From contig NW_025064904.1 of assembly GCF_019112545.1 (NCBI RefSeq), forward strand, positions 558,001 to 622,000: DNA of 64,000 nucleotides, read 5' to 3'. The stretch comes from Guyanagaster necrorhizus. Lineage: Eukaryota > Basidiomycota > Agaricomycetes > Agaricales > Physalacriaceae. Below, one piece after another: positions 10,851-22,552 of the stretch. Both the position numbers and the translations under genes were made by a program. The number at the start of each line of letters is the position of its first letter. Positions within the stretch are counted from its first letter, which is position 1. The notes under the pieces were generated by a model. The model was not told where the DNA came from, did not search any database, and was given only the letters and a program-made list of their open reading frames with translations.

Positions 10851-12502
10851 ATGCCCTCTCCTTCGCCGCCCGAGCACCTCAATACCACAGGATGTCGCAT
10901 ACAGTACTCGGAAGGCAAAGGTCGCGGTGTCTATGGTAGGTGATGCAGTCTATTCCTCCTCCTCGTCCTCATCTTTCTTTTTCAGCTTCTCGGTTCATTG
11001 AAAATCGGACGGTTGTTGAAATCAGCCCTGTTCTCTTGTTCTCAAAGGACGAATACGAATCACACGGCAGACACACTGTTCTGGGTCACTACACATTCAA
11101 GTGTAAAGATGGCCGGATGGCTCTGGCGCTGGGACTTGGTGCGTTGCTTGTCTTTTTCCTCTAATTCATTGATTAACAGATCTAAGGATAGGTTCCCTGT
11201 TCAACCACTCTGATTCACCCAATGTCACCTACGAAATCGACCTTTCAACAGAGTCTATACGATATACTACCGTTCACGATATCGAACCCGGCGAAGAGCT
11301 ATGCATCTTCTACGGTCATAATTTGTGGTTTCAGCCTTTCAGATCTGACAGCCAAGCGGCCGAGGAACCTGAAGCAAACGAGCCCCTCCCTATGTCTACT
11401 GATAGCCAAAAACACGATGATATCGTCGCTGAGGACAACCTTCCCTTCCTCAAAATCAAACCACCGCCAGACGAGGAGGACCTGGCGAGCGTAAGAACCG
11501 GTAGGTCATTTTTCCTAGCCTAGTTAGCCACCCTAGTTGACGACTCTGCCCAGTTCAAGCATGGGTAGTGGATATCCCGGACCCAAAACACATAACTACA
11601 ATGCTAAAGTAACTCCAGTGAACCTTTCCGCAAAATATTTCTCGCTAAATAGACCTTCGGTAGATGGCTCAAGCAAGCAGGCCTCGATACCGACGATCTA
11701 GGCCACCTTAAACGCGTCCAAAAGCAGGATGGCAGGACGCGACTCTTGCTGACAGCACTACCTACATGCCCTTCGCCACCGGCAGACTTCAATCTGCCTG
11801 AGCCTGTTCTGGTACCAGTACCAACGTCTTCTGCCCTTACGCCTACCTCCCTTGCACTCAAATCAAGTTATTGGCCTACCATATACGCTCCACGTCGGAA
11901 AGGCGAAACTGAACCCTGGTCACAAGATAAAGTGGCATGGGCACGAGAAGCGATGAGCCAGGCCGTCACCACGGCCCTTAGAGCTCAAGCAAACGGAGAA
12001 GTTGTTCTTTTTCTGCATTGTAGTCTTTCGATTGACCGTCTTACAGCTGCCCGTTGCCGCCTATGTGCCCGTTCCCTGCGAGATCGACAACGAAGACGCT
12101 ATTCTGGTAACCGCCACAGCTTCAGATTCACGGACGTCGACGCAACATCCTTTGCGCCACTGTGTGCCCAATCTCGTAAGGGACATAGTGGATCGATATC
12201 ACGAGGCAAGGAAACGGTCTCCTCCTCCCCCTGATTCCATGAAGAATGGGACGAATTATCTCCTTACTTCTCTCTCACTTTTCATCACGCACGAACCCTG
12301 TGTAATGTGTAGCATGGCATTGTTGCACTCCCGTGTCAAAGAGGTGTTTTACCTCATACCGATGGAAAAGACGGGCGGGTGCGGCGGACTGACTTGTTTA
12401 CCCGCTTTGCCTGGAGTAAATCATAGATTCACTATCTGGAGATGGCGGGACGGGGGTTTCGATGTAGATCGTATCCGAATACACGAGAATAGTGATGCAT
12501 AA
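10851..12502 (+). CDS. TAD3: SET domain fused to tRNA adenosine deaminase subunit Tad3
   Basis: Six exons (10851-10935, 10986-11138, 11192-11500, 11554-11608, 11664-12000, 12047-12502) join in frame to 464 residues. Residues of roughly 10-115 form a complete-looking SET fold: GKGRGVYASRFI, a middle block with MALALGLG, then [13 protein letters not shown] and [14 protein letters not shown], the motifs that bind AdoMet and form the pseudoknot. An acidic linker follows. The rest is Tad3/ADAT3: [25 protein letters not shown], and a cytidine-deaminase-type zinc site with RHCV where a catalytic enzyme has H-A/V-E, then [16 protein letters not shown]. Loss of the glutamate fits Tad3, the non-catalytic partner of Tad2 in A34-to-inosine editing of tRNA anticodons. 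The deaminase call is firm. The role of the SET part is unknown. Confidence 0.9.
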
Positions 12503-12731
12503 CCACTGATCTAAGAAACCATTACAAACTCTGTCACGTTTGAATCTAATGCAAAATAGTAAGTGATAACGTATCGGCACCCAAAGCAGTGTATGGTAAA
12601 ATAATACACGTATCATAAAAGTTGGTCCTGGAAGTAATGGACACAATATAATGGTATGATGATGATTCCGAGGCGACGGAAAAGAACAAAAATACAGTGT
12701 GGATGATGCGAATAGAGATTAGGATGGGATA

Positions 12732-15700
12732 TTACCAGTTAGCCTTGCGTTTGCCTCCTTTGCTGCCGCTGCGGGTCTTGCCTTTAGTCTGTCCTTCCGC
12801 CACGGGAGTAGGCGTCGTCTCGACTTCAACGATGTCCACTTCACTATCGGATGACTCGATCATCGTTACGTCGTCCTTCTCCTTCTCCTTCTCCTTACCC
12901 TTCCACACACGCCATTCCTTTGACAGCTCCAACAGCTGGCCTCTAAGACCTTCTCTCATGCCACCAATATCCTCAGCCTTCCACACCACCTTGCGATCCT
13001 TTTGCATGTTACCGCTCCCCTTAGGCTGAAAAATTGGTTAGCGGCTTGGATACAGCATAAAGAGACAATCTAAACAACACGAACAGCTGCGATGATATTA
13101 CAGTATCGCGCAGGATCGGACATGAAAGTTTGCGCAAAGTGTATAAGATAGATACCACAGTCACAAAAATTGGGTTGCACGGGTACCTACATCGCTGTTA
13201 GCCACTGGTTGAACAACATTCATTCCACTTACTAACGCTTGCTTCCCAATCGGTTTGCTCGAGATTTCGATCCCCTTTTTGTCTATCGCTTCTAGTCGAA
13301 GGTAATTCCCTAATACACCGATTACTCTAGGATGTCGAGAACCGAGAGAATCCATGGTAAAGATATAAGTCCTAGAAAAAACGTGAGTACAACACGAATA
13401 AATCACCATTAGACGTACGAAGGGCGGCCGTCGAATATCACCACTTCATCATCATCAGGGAATTCCACCTGTGTGTCAGCATCGTCCCCGGCCTTACGCT
13501 TTCGTGAAGAATAGACCTTCAGTTTTCCTTTCTGGGGACTCTGTGGATCCCCAGCAGTGATAACTGGGTCTGCCTGTGGTTCCGCCTTCCGTTTGCCTTT
13601 TCTGTCCGTCGACGCGTAGAACCATGATGGTGATATCGCTCCAGGACAGGACACAGACTCTTCAGCATGGGCAGAGGCAGACTCAAAATTCTCGTCGTCG
13701 TCAAATAAGGAATGGGCAGTGTCAATCTCGATCATATCACCTGTCGTCTCTCCTTCAAACCGGGGTGACAAGGTTTGAGACTCACTCCCAGAGGCGGTCG
13801 CTTGTGCTTCGTCGGATCGGATACCTTCATCATCGGACACCATATCACTGAGATATCCCTGTGGACGGTCGTCAGCCGTGGGTGAAAGGGATGCACGCCG
13901 AAAGTCTGCAGGTATTTCGGGATCAACATCCATTCTTGCGTCATCATTTGGCGATTTATGCATGTCCAGATCATGTACTTCAGCGGTCGACCCTTCTAAG
14001 GGTTCTTCCTCAATTCTGCATGATTGAGACAAACGCAGGAGTTCTTCCACATCCTGTGTCTCTTGCGCTTCGCTTGATAGAATGTTGGCAGAGACAGAAC
14101 TGTCGTCAAGGGCCATGGCTCCACGAGAGAACTCTCGTAGTGGGTCTGCTGAGGGAGATGCTGAAGTTACATTTGATTGGCGTGTTCGACCGCGCGTTGC
14201 TGGGGATTTTGTTTCAAGAGGAGGTAAAAGAATATGTTCGGGTTGGTAAATGATCGCAAGGTACCAATGAAAGCTGCAAAGCAAGTCGTGTCACTAGCCA
14301 TAACTAAGAAAATCAACGTACTTCTCGTTAATGGGCACGATGATGTACTTCTTCGCGAAGATATCAGTCTTGGAAGTCCAGCGACGCACGGCGTTATACC
14401 CCTCATCACTGCTAGAAGTGACAGTCAGTCATAAATCACGAGCAGCAGACAGAAGCCTACTTCTTCACGCTTAACTTCTTGTAGAAGAAAGAACTAAATA
14501 CATAGATGTCATTGGCGAGTCCTGGATTTTCTCTCTCCAGTCTCGAGTGCCACATCCTGAGGATAAGATGAGAAATGAAAGATGGAGAGAAGATATTCAT
14601 ACTTCAGTCCAAGCTCTATCAGGTTATCGTTGAGGTACTCGCCCGGTCTCAATCGATTGAGATCACTTTTGCTAAGATTAACCCCCCCAGTTGTCCCCCA
14701 TGGATACACCAGGACCCTTGACACGATTAGTCGCACTGTATTAAGCAAATGAAGAGAAAATACACACAGCTCATCGGGCTCCTCTTCCGGAGGTTTGGGT
14801 GGTGCGTCGGAGTGACGAGTCGAACGGCGTGGCGCAGATATCCTGGTCCGATCGTATGGATGAGTGAACGTCAAAAATACAGTGAACTCACGATTCTTGG
14901 GTTGGCTCATAGGCTACTACACTGCTAGACTTGGCCTTTCCATTCGCGTGAAGTTGGCGTGAATTCTTTTGACCTGGCTCTGACCTGTAGATGATATTAA
15001 ACCAATAGTCCTGTAAGAAAGGATACAAACGAACTGATGTGACGTTGATGCTGAAGAAACTGACTCTATCGATGGAGGTGACCAGCTACCTCGTGCCACA
15101 GCGTCGACGTCGACTGGATCCGTCTCAGGTACGGAGGCGGCGTCCCACAAAACATTCTCCTGCCTGGATGTACAGGTTTCAATAAGTCCCTATTAAAGGA
15201 AGTGCACTAGATCGCACCGAACAATAGCACTGTCTTTGATGTTCGCCCGAAACCACGCCAACGTGGCATCAAACACGGACCCATACCACTTAGGATGCCT
15301 CTTGTCGAACCTTACGCAGATTTGGCCCTTTTGGCCTTCATCGCCTGCGTGGCTGGGTAAGAACAAGCCAGAAGCGAAAGATGAAGACAAACCGGGGACA
15401 AACAATGCATTTTTCTCGACCCGCACGCCTTCATCATGCGTTGATTGCAGGGTAAAAACGGGATGCTCTTTCGTCTTCTCCATACCCTGTCAATTGTCAG
15501 AATCAGTTACACAGAATTGAAGAAAACCGACCTGAAATTGATTAACGTCACGGTCAATTTTAAAAGATCTTGACTGTGACGACAGGCTCCCGTTTCTCAG
15601 CTCGAAGGTTCCCTTCTTCTTGCTGCAGTGAATAGAGCAATTATTTTCTACATGCTCCACACCAAGCATGTAGTCCTTTAGAGGCAACGTCCACTCCCCC

Positions 15701-16800
15701 ACGTTAATCTTGTCCGAACGGATAGGATTGAACGGGGCGTCCGATGCCCTTTGAGGTAGAACTCGTCGTCCTTGAACTTTATTATCCTGCAGAAATTAGA
15801 TGAACATAGAAACCAATGGACGTTGAGAAGGAACCAGCCTTCGATTTCATCTTCTCCTTCGCCCGCAGATCGATATGAGGGACGTCAACCGAGGACTGAA
15901 CACGGTCAGTCCTCTTCTCAATCTGATTTACCATTTCTTTCACCATTCCTGGCTTTTTAGGCGCAGGCATAGGACAATCAAATGATTCGATAGGACTCGT
16001 AGATCGGCCATGTTTGTTCTTCAGGAATTCTATTCCGGAATTTGGCAGGGGCCTATCTTCATCGAAGGCATGCCTTTCTGGCTGTTTTACATTCGGCATC
16101 CTTGGTAGAGAATTCAACTCGCCACTAGACTGAGCTATTCGTTGATCAATGTGCTTGGTGCCTGGTATCCGCGGTATAAAATCAATCTCGTCGCTGGAAG
16201 GCTGAGCTATTCGTTGACCGGTGTCTTCCAAACCATCGAGATCCAATATGATGACATCAGAGTCGTCCCCTCGAGCTAGGGGAGGCATATTTGACCTTGA
16301 ATTACCTTGACAGACTAGACTTAGTATTAATATAGTAAAGGTTAATGGAGAACATACGAGGCTTGGGGTCATTGATCTTCCGTCGTTTCAATGGTCGATG
16401 GCTGCTGTTGCTATTCGACGTTATTTCTGTCCTTGCGGCAGATCGGAGCTGTTGCTTGCGGCTGTCATGAAGATTATCCTGAAACCGACTGCCCGAAAAA
16501 GGATTGCACAAGCCATGCTTGAAGTCATTGTCAAAAGGTGGTCAGCAGAGAGAAACATAAGAACGTACAGAAGGAGTTGGAACAGAAATGGGCGTTGGTT
16601 TGTTCTGCCATACTTTACTGCAAAGGTACCTTGAGAAAATACAGCCGCAAGATACACAGTGAGACACACTTTGGGCCCGATATCGACGCGTCTCTGTGAT
16701 TAGGAGCCGAAGGCCCGATGCCATGCAGTTCTTCCAGTTTCTTTCTTGCAACACTCGCCATTGGTGCCAGCAGGGAGAGAGATCGCGGGAGTGCATGCAC
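12732..16800 (-). CDS. ULP2: Ulp2-type SUMO protease (peptidase family C48)
   Basis: A long, intron-rich gene. The N-terminal half is low-complexity, with a basic patch (HRPLKRRKINDPKPR) that suits nuclear import, followed by a probable interaction domain (around GEWTLPLKDYMLGVEHVENN). The C48 protease begins at SKSDLNRLRPGEYLNDNLIE and continues through NAVRRWTSKTDIFAKKYIIV to the catalytic histidine in FHWYLAIIYQ. About 270 acidic, Ser-rich residues then interrupt the fold before it resumes at YIFTMDSLGSRHPRVIGVLG (catalytic Asp) and VQPNFCDCGIYLIHFAQTF (catalytic Cys). The joins around 13150-13200 are needed to bring the Cys in frame. A split catalytic domain is characteristic of Ulp2/SENP6-7, which trims poly-SUMO chains. 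The last exon is basic. The start is either 16800 or the ATG at 16761. Confidence 0.88.
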
Positions 16801-16927
16801 GCCGCTAATGGTGGCTGAGTTCAGAGTGAAGCTGTCATCCTTCCCAAATAGGTAATGCGCAATTATTGGGCGCCAAATTATTTAATTTCGACAGTAATAT
16901 TACACATGAATATTTGAATCCTGCTAC

Positions 16928-18316
16928 TTAAATCTTCTTGAAGAGCCGGTAAAAATCAGCTACGAGATACAAACTCCCGGCCAAAACAATCAAACCATTG
17001 CCACTCAACTCGTTTGCCCATTTCAGCGCATCAAGTAAGCCGCGGTCTCCTTCGCATATCACCACATCTGGAGAAAGACTCCGTACAGTCTCTTTCATCA
17101 CCAAGGAGTCTTCCATCTTTACCCAAGGCATGCCTTCTGGTGGTGAAAATGATACAACAGCCACCCGAAAGCGAAGGGGACCGGCAATGCTGAACAAAGG
17201 AGCCAGAGTTTCTCGAGGTCTTTTGGGGGGAGAATGAGAAAGGGCCAGTATGTAAGTGATGGCGATGCATTGCTCCGTGGACTTCAACGAAGAGACGAGA
17301 TATGTCAAGTACCTAGCTAGAGATTCGGAAGACGCAGGATTATGCGCCCCATCTACCAGTACTGGTAGCTCTTGCCCATCAAGATTGACAGAATGGAAAG
17401 AAAGTCTCCCCGGCCATTTTGTCTGTTTGATACCTTCAGCGATGGTTGCTGGGGTAAGACGATCTGGAGGAATTAGATGCTGAGAGATGAGAGTATCCAC
17501 AACTCCCAGGGCCAACCCTAGATTTTGGAGTTGGTGGTCACCGTGAAGAGGTAGGCGAGCAAGAATATCTTGCGAGAGGGCAGGAATATAAGCCCGCACA
17601 GGTAAGGGAGGAGGCGAATGCCATGCTGGCGAAATTGAAAAGGAAGGTGGTTCTGGTCCATCTGCAGACGCATTCCATGGACGAACAGATACTGGGAGGG
17701 CACCGAAGACAATCCCATCGACAGAAGCTACCACCTCCCTGGCTACCCTTTCAACTTCATCGTGTGCCTGATATCCCAAAACAAAAGGCTTGCCCTTCCT
17801 GGCAATAGCCGCTTTCTCATTGGCGATAGCAGCAATGGTAGTTCCCAGAAAAGCCTGATGATCCAAATCAACAGCAGCCAAGGCCGATAGAAGTATAGAC
17901 TCGTCAGGGATGATATTGGTAGCATCCAGACGGCCTCCCATTCCCACTTCTAGGACCACAAAGTCGACTCTCGCCTGCTCAAAAATGATGAGCGCCGTTA
18001 AGGTGAGCTTTTCAAAGCTGCTGATGGGCAAATCATACTCCTTGGAGGTGGCTTCCACCAGTGTACTGGCGGCCGAATATACCTCTGGGGTAATTTTCCT
18101 GCCACCGATGACGATAGAATCATGCACAGAGACTAGATGGGGGCTATTGAAACGGCCGACGGATGACGGAGGATCAGAAGCGCTCAAAATCGAGGAAACG
18201 AATGCTGCCACGCTACCCTTTCCATTCGTTCCTGCAACATGAATTGTGGGTCGAGTGTAAGGCGGCAAATGATGAGAAAGATTTCTTATCCGGTCGAGAG
18301 TCAAGTCGATAGACAT
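16928..18316 (-). CDS. FOL3: Dihydrofolate synthase / folylpolyglutamate synthase family
   Basis: A single uninterrupted frame of 462 residues from the ATG at 18316. The in-frame ATG at 18370 would add 18 residues that do not look conserved. The Mur-ligase ATP-binding loop HVAGTNGKGSVAAF is intact, and VVLEVGMGGRLDATNII and VDGAHNPASS are the other family blocks. The enzyme adds glutamate to dihydropteroate (Fol3) or to folates (Met7). The direct MSIDLTLDRI start and the compact size point to the Fol3 branch. The gene is unusual in this window for having no intron. Confidence 0.92.
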   Translation of the reverse strand: MSIDLTLDRIRNLSHHLPPYTRPTIHVAGTNGKGSVAAFVSSILSASDPPSSVGRFNSPHLVSVHDSIVIGGRKITPEVYSAASTLVEATSKEYDLPISSFEKLTLTALIIFEQARVDFVVLEVGMGGRLDATNIIPDESILLSALAAVDLDHQAFLGTTIAAIANEKAAIARKGKPFVLGYQAHDEVERVAREVVASVDGIVFGALPVSVRPWNASADGPEPPSFSISPAWHSPPPLPVRAYIPALSQDILARLPLHGDHQLQNLGLALGVVDTLISQHLIPPDRLTPATIAEGIKQTKWPGRLSFHSVNLDGQELPVLVDGAHNPASSESLARYLTYLVSSLKSTEQCIAITYILALSHSPPKRPRETLAPLFSIAGPLRFRVAVVSFSPPEGMPWVKMEDSLVMKETVRSLSPDVVICEGDRGLLDALKWANELSGNGLIVLAGSLYLVADFYRLFKKI

Positions 18317-19462
18317 GGAGGTCCTATCAGAAAATCTTTCTGGATCGGCAGTCGGACCGACATCCGGCATACGCGACTTCGATGAAATCAGCCATTACCA
18401 TCCTCCGTTTGGCGTCGAATTTCTTAAGCATTATTGGTGGAGTACATCAGATAGAGGACTCAGGAGAAGATATAATCATTGAATTCGGTTAATCATAGCT
18501 AGCTAGTAGCTACGGAAAGGCGAAAAAAACACACGGGTTGCCAATTATGATTTCACAACATCACTTATGCGAGCCCGGTGGAGAAAAGTCTTCCATAAAA
18601 CCGGGTACGCGAAAGGAGTAATGCGGTGGTGGTCGCACATAGTAGGATGGCTCCAATCTAATGGTACCGTCAGAGCCGTGAAACAGCGTGGAATCCAACG
18701 CCTCAAGCTTCAAGGTTGAGGCATTCGGAGACAATAGACTTGACTGTTAACAAGTAACCGGCTGTCCGTATATAAAATGCCCAGTATAACATTCGTAACC
18801 CCTCGCAAGTAAAGTCCTTAAACTTGAAAAGCAAATTCATCATAATGGGGGGAGGACTGCATGTACGCGTGGGAAAGAGATGAGGTTGTTGTTCCAGACG
18901 TATCAACTTGCAATGCAACAATCAACGGAAAGTACTGTGCCATGGTGTTGGGTAGCAACAAGACTTGATAGAATCGAGTCAAAGGTGGAGAAATACTTTA
19001 ACCTACGACGTCGATGTCTTGAATTCTGGCAGGGACAACAATTTGACGACCAGGCTTCGACTGATCCCCATCAACATTAAAATGGCATTCATCCTTCGCC
19101 TCGCGATTCGGATCCCAAAAATACTTTAATGGTCTGAACACCCCAATCAATTTTACTGCCTGAATCCAACCTCTGAAAATCCAAACGAGTGTATGTATAA
19201 TGCCAAAGTGTCCGAAAGCTTAACTTTACTAAGTATAATCAAACATGGGAAATAAATATGTAGGTCCTTTAACCTGTGGTGTGTCGAATACAGCGGAGGC
19301 GTCATGAAGCCTAGCATCGTGTGGGTTGGATCGTGAATAGCTATGTGGTATAACAAATCATTATGCAAAGTTCGTCTTGTGCTTCAGCCAAAACGTCGCG
19401 TGTAGATATAGTGCTCGGAGTAGAATGATAATGTGGCGTTGACGACGAAAGGGCATCGGATT
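18317..19462. other. Gene-free stretch between FOL3 and KRE6
   Basis: About 1.1 kb between two minus-strand genes. It should contain the FOL3 promoter and the KRE6 3' flank. A short inverted repeat (GCCTCAA...TTGAGGC, near 18701-18723) could form a hairpin. Open frames here have no protein-like composition, and I find no tRNA. Confidence 0.4.
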
Positions 19463-21659
19463 TTAACAACCGTCGTACAGAGAATTTCGAGGGAAGTCAT
19501 ATCCAGCATCTGTCCATGTTGTGTAATTGGGGTTTGTATATGCATCAATATGGCTGGAATAGAATAAGAGAAGAGCTCTAGAGCTTTGACGGAATACATA
19601 CTTGTTAATGTAATCTTGCGTAGGCCGCGTTGAAGGATTGCATGTCACAGCATTCTTCGTCCCTGAACGTTGATATACCCGTATATAGTCGATATACATT
19701 TTGCCTGGAAAGACCAAGTGCTTGTAGTCAGCTGCCTGGAAGTTTGGTGACATTCCCAGGTTAAGAATCAAGTACTTGGAGACTGCGTCAGATTTCGCTG
19801 GCGGTGAGGAGGTACGGTGCGCTTACCATTGGTTCCTCGGGTATGAGGCGCTGACTGACTTCCACTGTCGTATCGGGCCCGATGGTAGCAGCCGTGATCT
19901 GCCATGACTCTACGCCTCCACTATACCATTGTATATAGCCATCATCCCGGTTGTCAGGATCTGACCACCACTCATACCCATATGTTCCGTATGCCACGTC
20001 ATTGTAGTGTGTAGGGTCAATGAGGGTCAACGCAGAGATGGCTTGCTGGTACGTTCCACCTTTGTACGGGTTGAAAGAGGTGATCGTATCATTAGTGACG
20101 GTAGTAGCTGGTGTGGTGTTAACGAAGCTATACTGGTAGTTGAAGGGTGCGATCTGGAAACTCTGCGACACTTCTCCTTGCCATATGTCGACGTCAATTT
20201 GATGTTCGAGGATATCGATTTCGGGAACCCCGCGGCCCACATCTACGCTTGGACCGGGATGGTCCCCTCCACTGCATGTACAAGCAGACACTCGCTGGCC
20301 GGGTAGGTAGCTAAGAGCTCCCCCATAATTAGAACCCGTGAGGGCCGCGGCGGGTTCGCCATCTGCAGTTGTTTGATTCGGGAAGGTTCCAAGGTCGCAT
20401 GTATCGTAGCTGTAAGGCCACATACCATCTGTCGTGGCGCCATAGCCTGCTCGTCCCTAGTATACATTATTAACATGAGTCATAAAATGGTAAAGAAACG
20501 TACCAAGTTGCCCATGGTCCATGCACCAGGCCAGAAACCAGGGACTGTTGAGCTTCCAGGTATGCTGACGGAAACCTCGACGTAACCCGTCATGAAGCAA
20601 AACTTGTTCCACGATGTAATCATGCCTGAAATAAGGTAGGTAATTTGTTCGGATCCTCAGGCGCACACCTGTGACTCACCACTTTTGAAGTTGAGATCGT
20701 GAACATCCTCCTCGCTGAGTGTCAATACAAGCTTCCCGTTTTCGGTAATGGCGCCCTAAATAGATCACTATCAGTGTTCACAAATTTAGGCACCTGAGGT
20801 GACCTACACTGGGGTCATACCACTCAAGGTCTCCCGTAGGCCAGTAATGCAAGTCAGCTGCTTCCCAGTAGGGATCATCACCGGGGTAAAAGGTCCGTCC
20901 ATCCGTATTAAACTCATCACTGAAGACAAGATTGTACTTCTTGCCATCTTGACCTGTGCGCGTATACGCATCTGAAGGCGTATCGCTGTCAATGAGAGAA
21001 GGGAGGCCGGGGAGGTCGGGGACCTGGCCAGAACCATTGATACCACCGAGATTGAACCCTGAGGTCGTGACAGTTTCTTTGGTGTAAAAAACGATGACGG
21101 GGTATCCAGCAAAAAGTGTGATGAGTCCAACCACAAGGATGAAGAGGGCACCAGCGTTTAACCAGCCTCTCGCAGAGAATAAGGTAAATGAGCGGTCCAT
21201 TTGAGCGTCCCGGACAGGGTCTGGGTTGTGGAGGGCATCGTCGAGATCAGGATCCTTATCCCAGAGATAATGAGGGACTGTCGATGTGTTTGAAGGAAAC
21301 ACCTTTTCGCCATTGCCTCCCGCGACTGATGAGACTTCCGAAGGCGCTGCACTAAATCGTGAGCCGTTGTACAGGCCAGTATCGCGGTTCAAAGGATTGT
21401 ACTACAAAACATGAGCGGCGAAAAGAAGAAAAGACTGAGTACACACTGAATAAGGTCCGTATCCTGCGCCGATGGCGCCGCTGGCAACGCCTTGTGCAAT
21501 GGAGCCCCTGCCTTGCTGTATGGTGGAGGTCGATGCAGGAGGTCGTAGTCCTGGTGAAGCAGGTGAGACGACAGGCATGCCTGTGCGAGGGCTCTGAGGA
21601 ACGGCAGCGTATTCTTGAGGGCTTGTCTGGGGTGCTCGCCGGCCAGAATTCTGTGCCAT
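19463..21659 (-). CDS. KRE6: Kre6/Skn1-type beta-1,6-glucan synthesis protein (GH16)
   Basis: The first exon (from ATG 21659) is a Ser/Pro/Gly-rich cytosolic tail. The second carries one transmembrane helix (NAGALFILVVGLITLFAGYP), making a type II membrane protein. The lumenal part is a GH16 fold: YNLVFSDEFNTDGRTF, GDDPYWEAADLHYWPTGDLE, then GMITSWNKFCF, GFWPGAWTMGNLGRAGYG, the acidic catalytic motif VPEIDILEHQ, and near the end YIDYIRVYQ. The C-terminal exon (HIDAYTNPNYTTWTDAGYDF) is joined across a short intron near 19600-19550. Kre6 and Skn1 are needed for beta-1,6-glucan in the fungal wall and act in the Golgi, ER or plasma membrane. Whether this one hydrolyses or transglycosylates cannot be told from sequence. 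Confidence 0.93.
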
Positions 21660-22552
21660 GGCAGTGGGTGACAGAAATAAGTGCTCATTTTTCCCACAGT
21701 GCTACCTTCACAGCCACTGCCGGTGACCCGTGATGCAATACTACTTTTCCCGCCCTACGAGCAGGCACCGGAACGACGCCTCTGACCATCCTCCAGTCCA
21801 ACAGCGTCTTTGGTCATCTCGGATTCGTGTATGCAATCGCATTCACCTGAACCGGTATACCTTTCAAGGCAAACTCTGTAGCCAACTTCATCCTAGGTTA
21901 AATGCAAAGTGGCGGATTTGATGGTGTTGTATGCAAACTGTCCTGAGCACAAGGCACTGACATGTTGCTGACCCAGTACTTATACTCGTTTTATTTATGA
22001 CACTTGACGTGTATCCAGCTTGATCCTTCGTCTGGTTCTCCAGCGATCCAAGGAAGGCCATCATCACCACAGAGTAGATTGAATACACGAAAACGTCCAG
22101 CCCACCCTTCTGATTTGGTGAACAACGCTTGGCCCAATGTTTCCGCGTCCTTGTGCTGCGACGAGGTCAGAATGCTAAACTACAGAGACATGAGGTGATA
22201 AGACGATCTGGACATGATGCCAGTGCGAGGGCCGCATAATGAACTTGCCTGTGGAAGGTGGCATCGACATTGCATCAAAAGACCGATGATAGCGCGAGCA
22301 TTCTATGCTTTACTTATCTGACAGATCTTTTACTTATCAGCAGTTATGTTATTTCATTAACACGGAGCTCTCTCCTCGATCAATGACCGATCAGACCGTT
22401 CATTATGCATCAAGTACTAGTGTCCGCTGGGAATTGTTGTCATTAGAGTTTAGTGTTCATGCATCATGGTCCGTTCAATACATAAAAATCTTATATCTGA
22501 TATTCGAGGGTCAGCAGCGCGGCGGCAATGTATTGGAATGAAGACTCACAAA
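21660..22552. other. Gene-free stretch upstream of KRE6
   Basis: About 0.9 kb holding the KRE6 promoter and the 3' flank of the F-box gene. It is AT-rich with only short, non-protein-like frames. Nothing further was recognised. Confidence 0.4.

Noticed and set aside
18701..18723. Hairpin GCCTCAA...TTGAGGC as an RNA gene or terminator
   Set aside because: A 7-base stem alone in AT-rich fungal intergenic DNA is expected by chance. There is no further structure.
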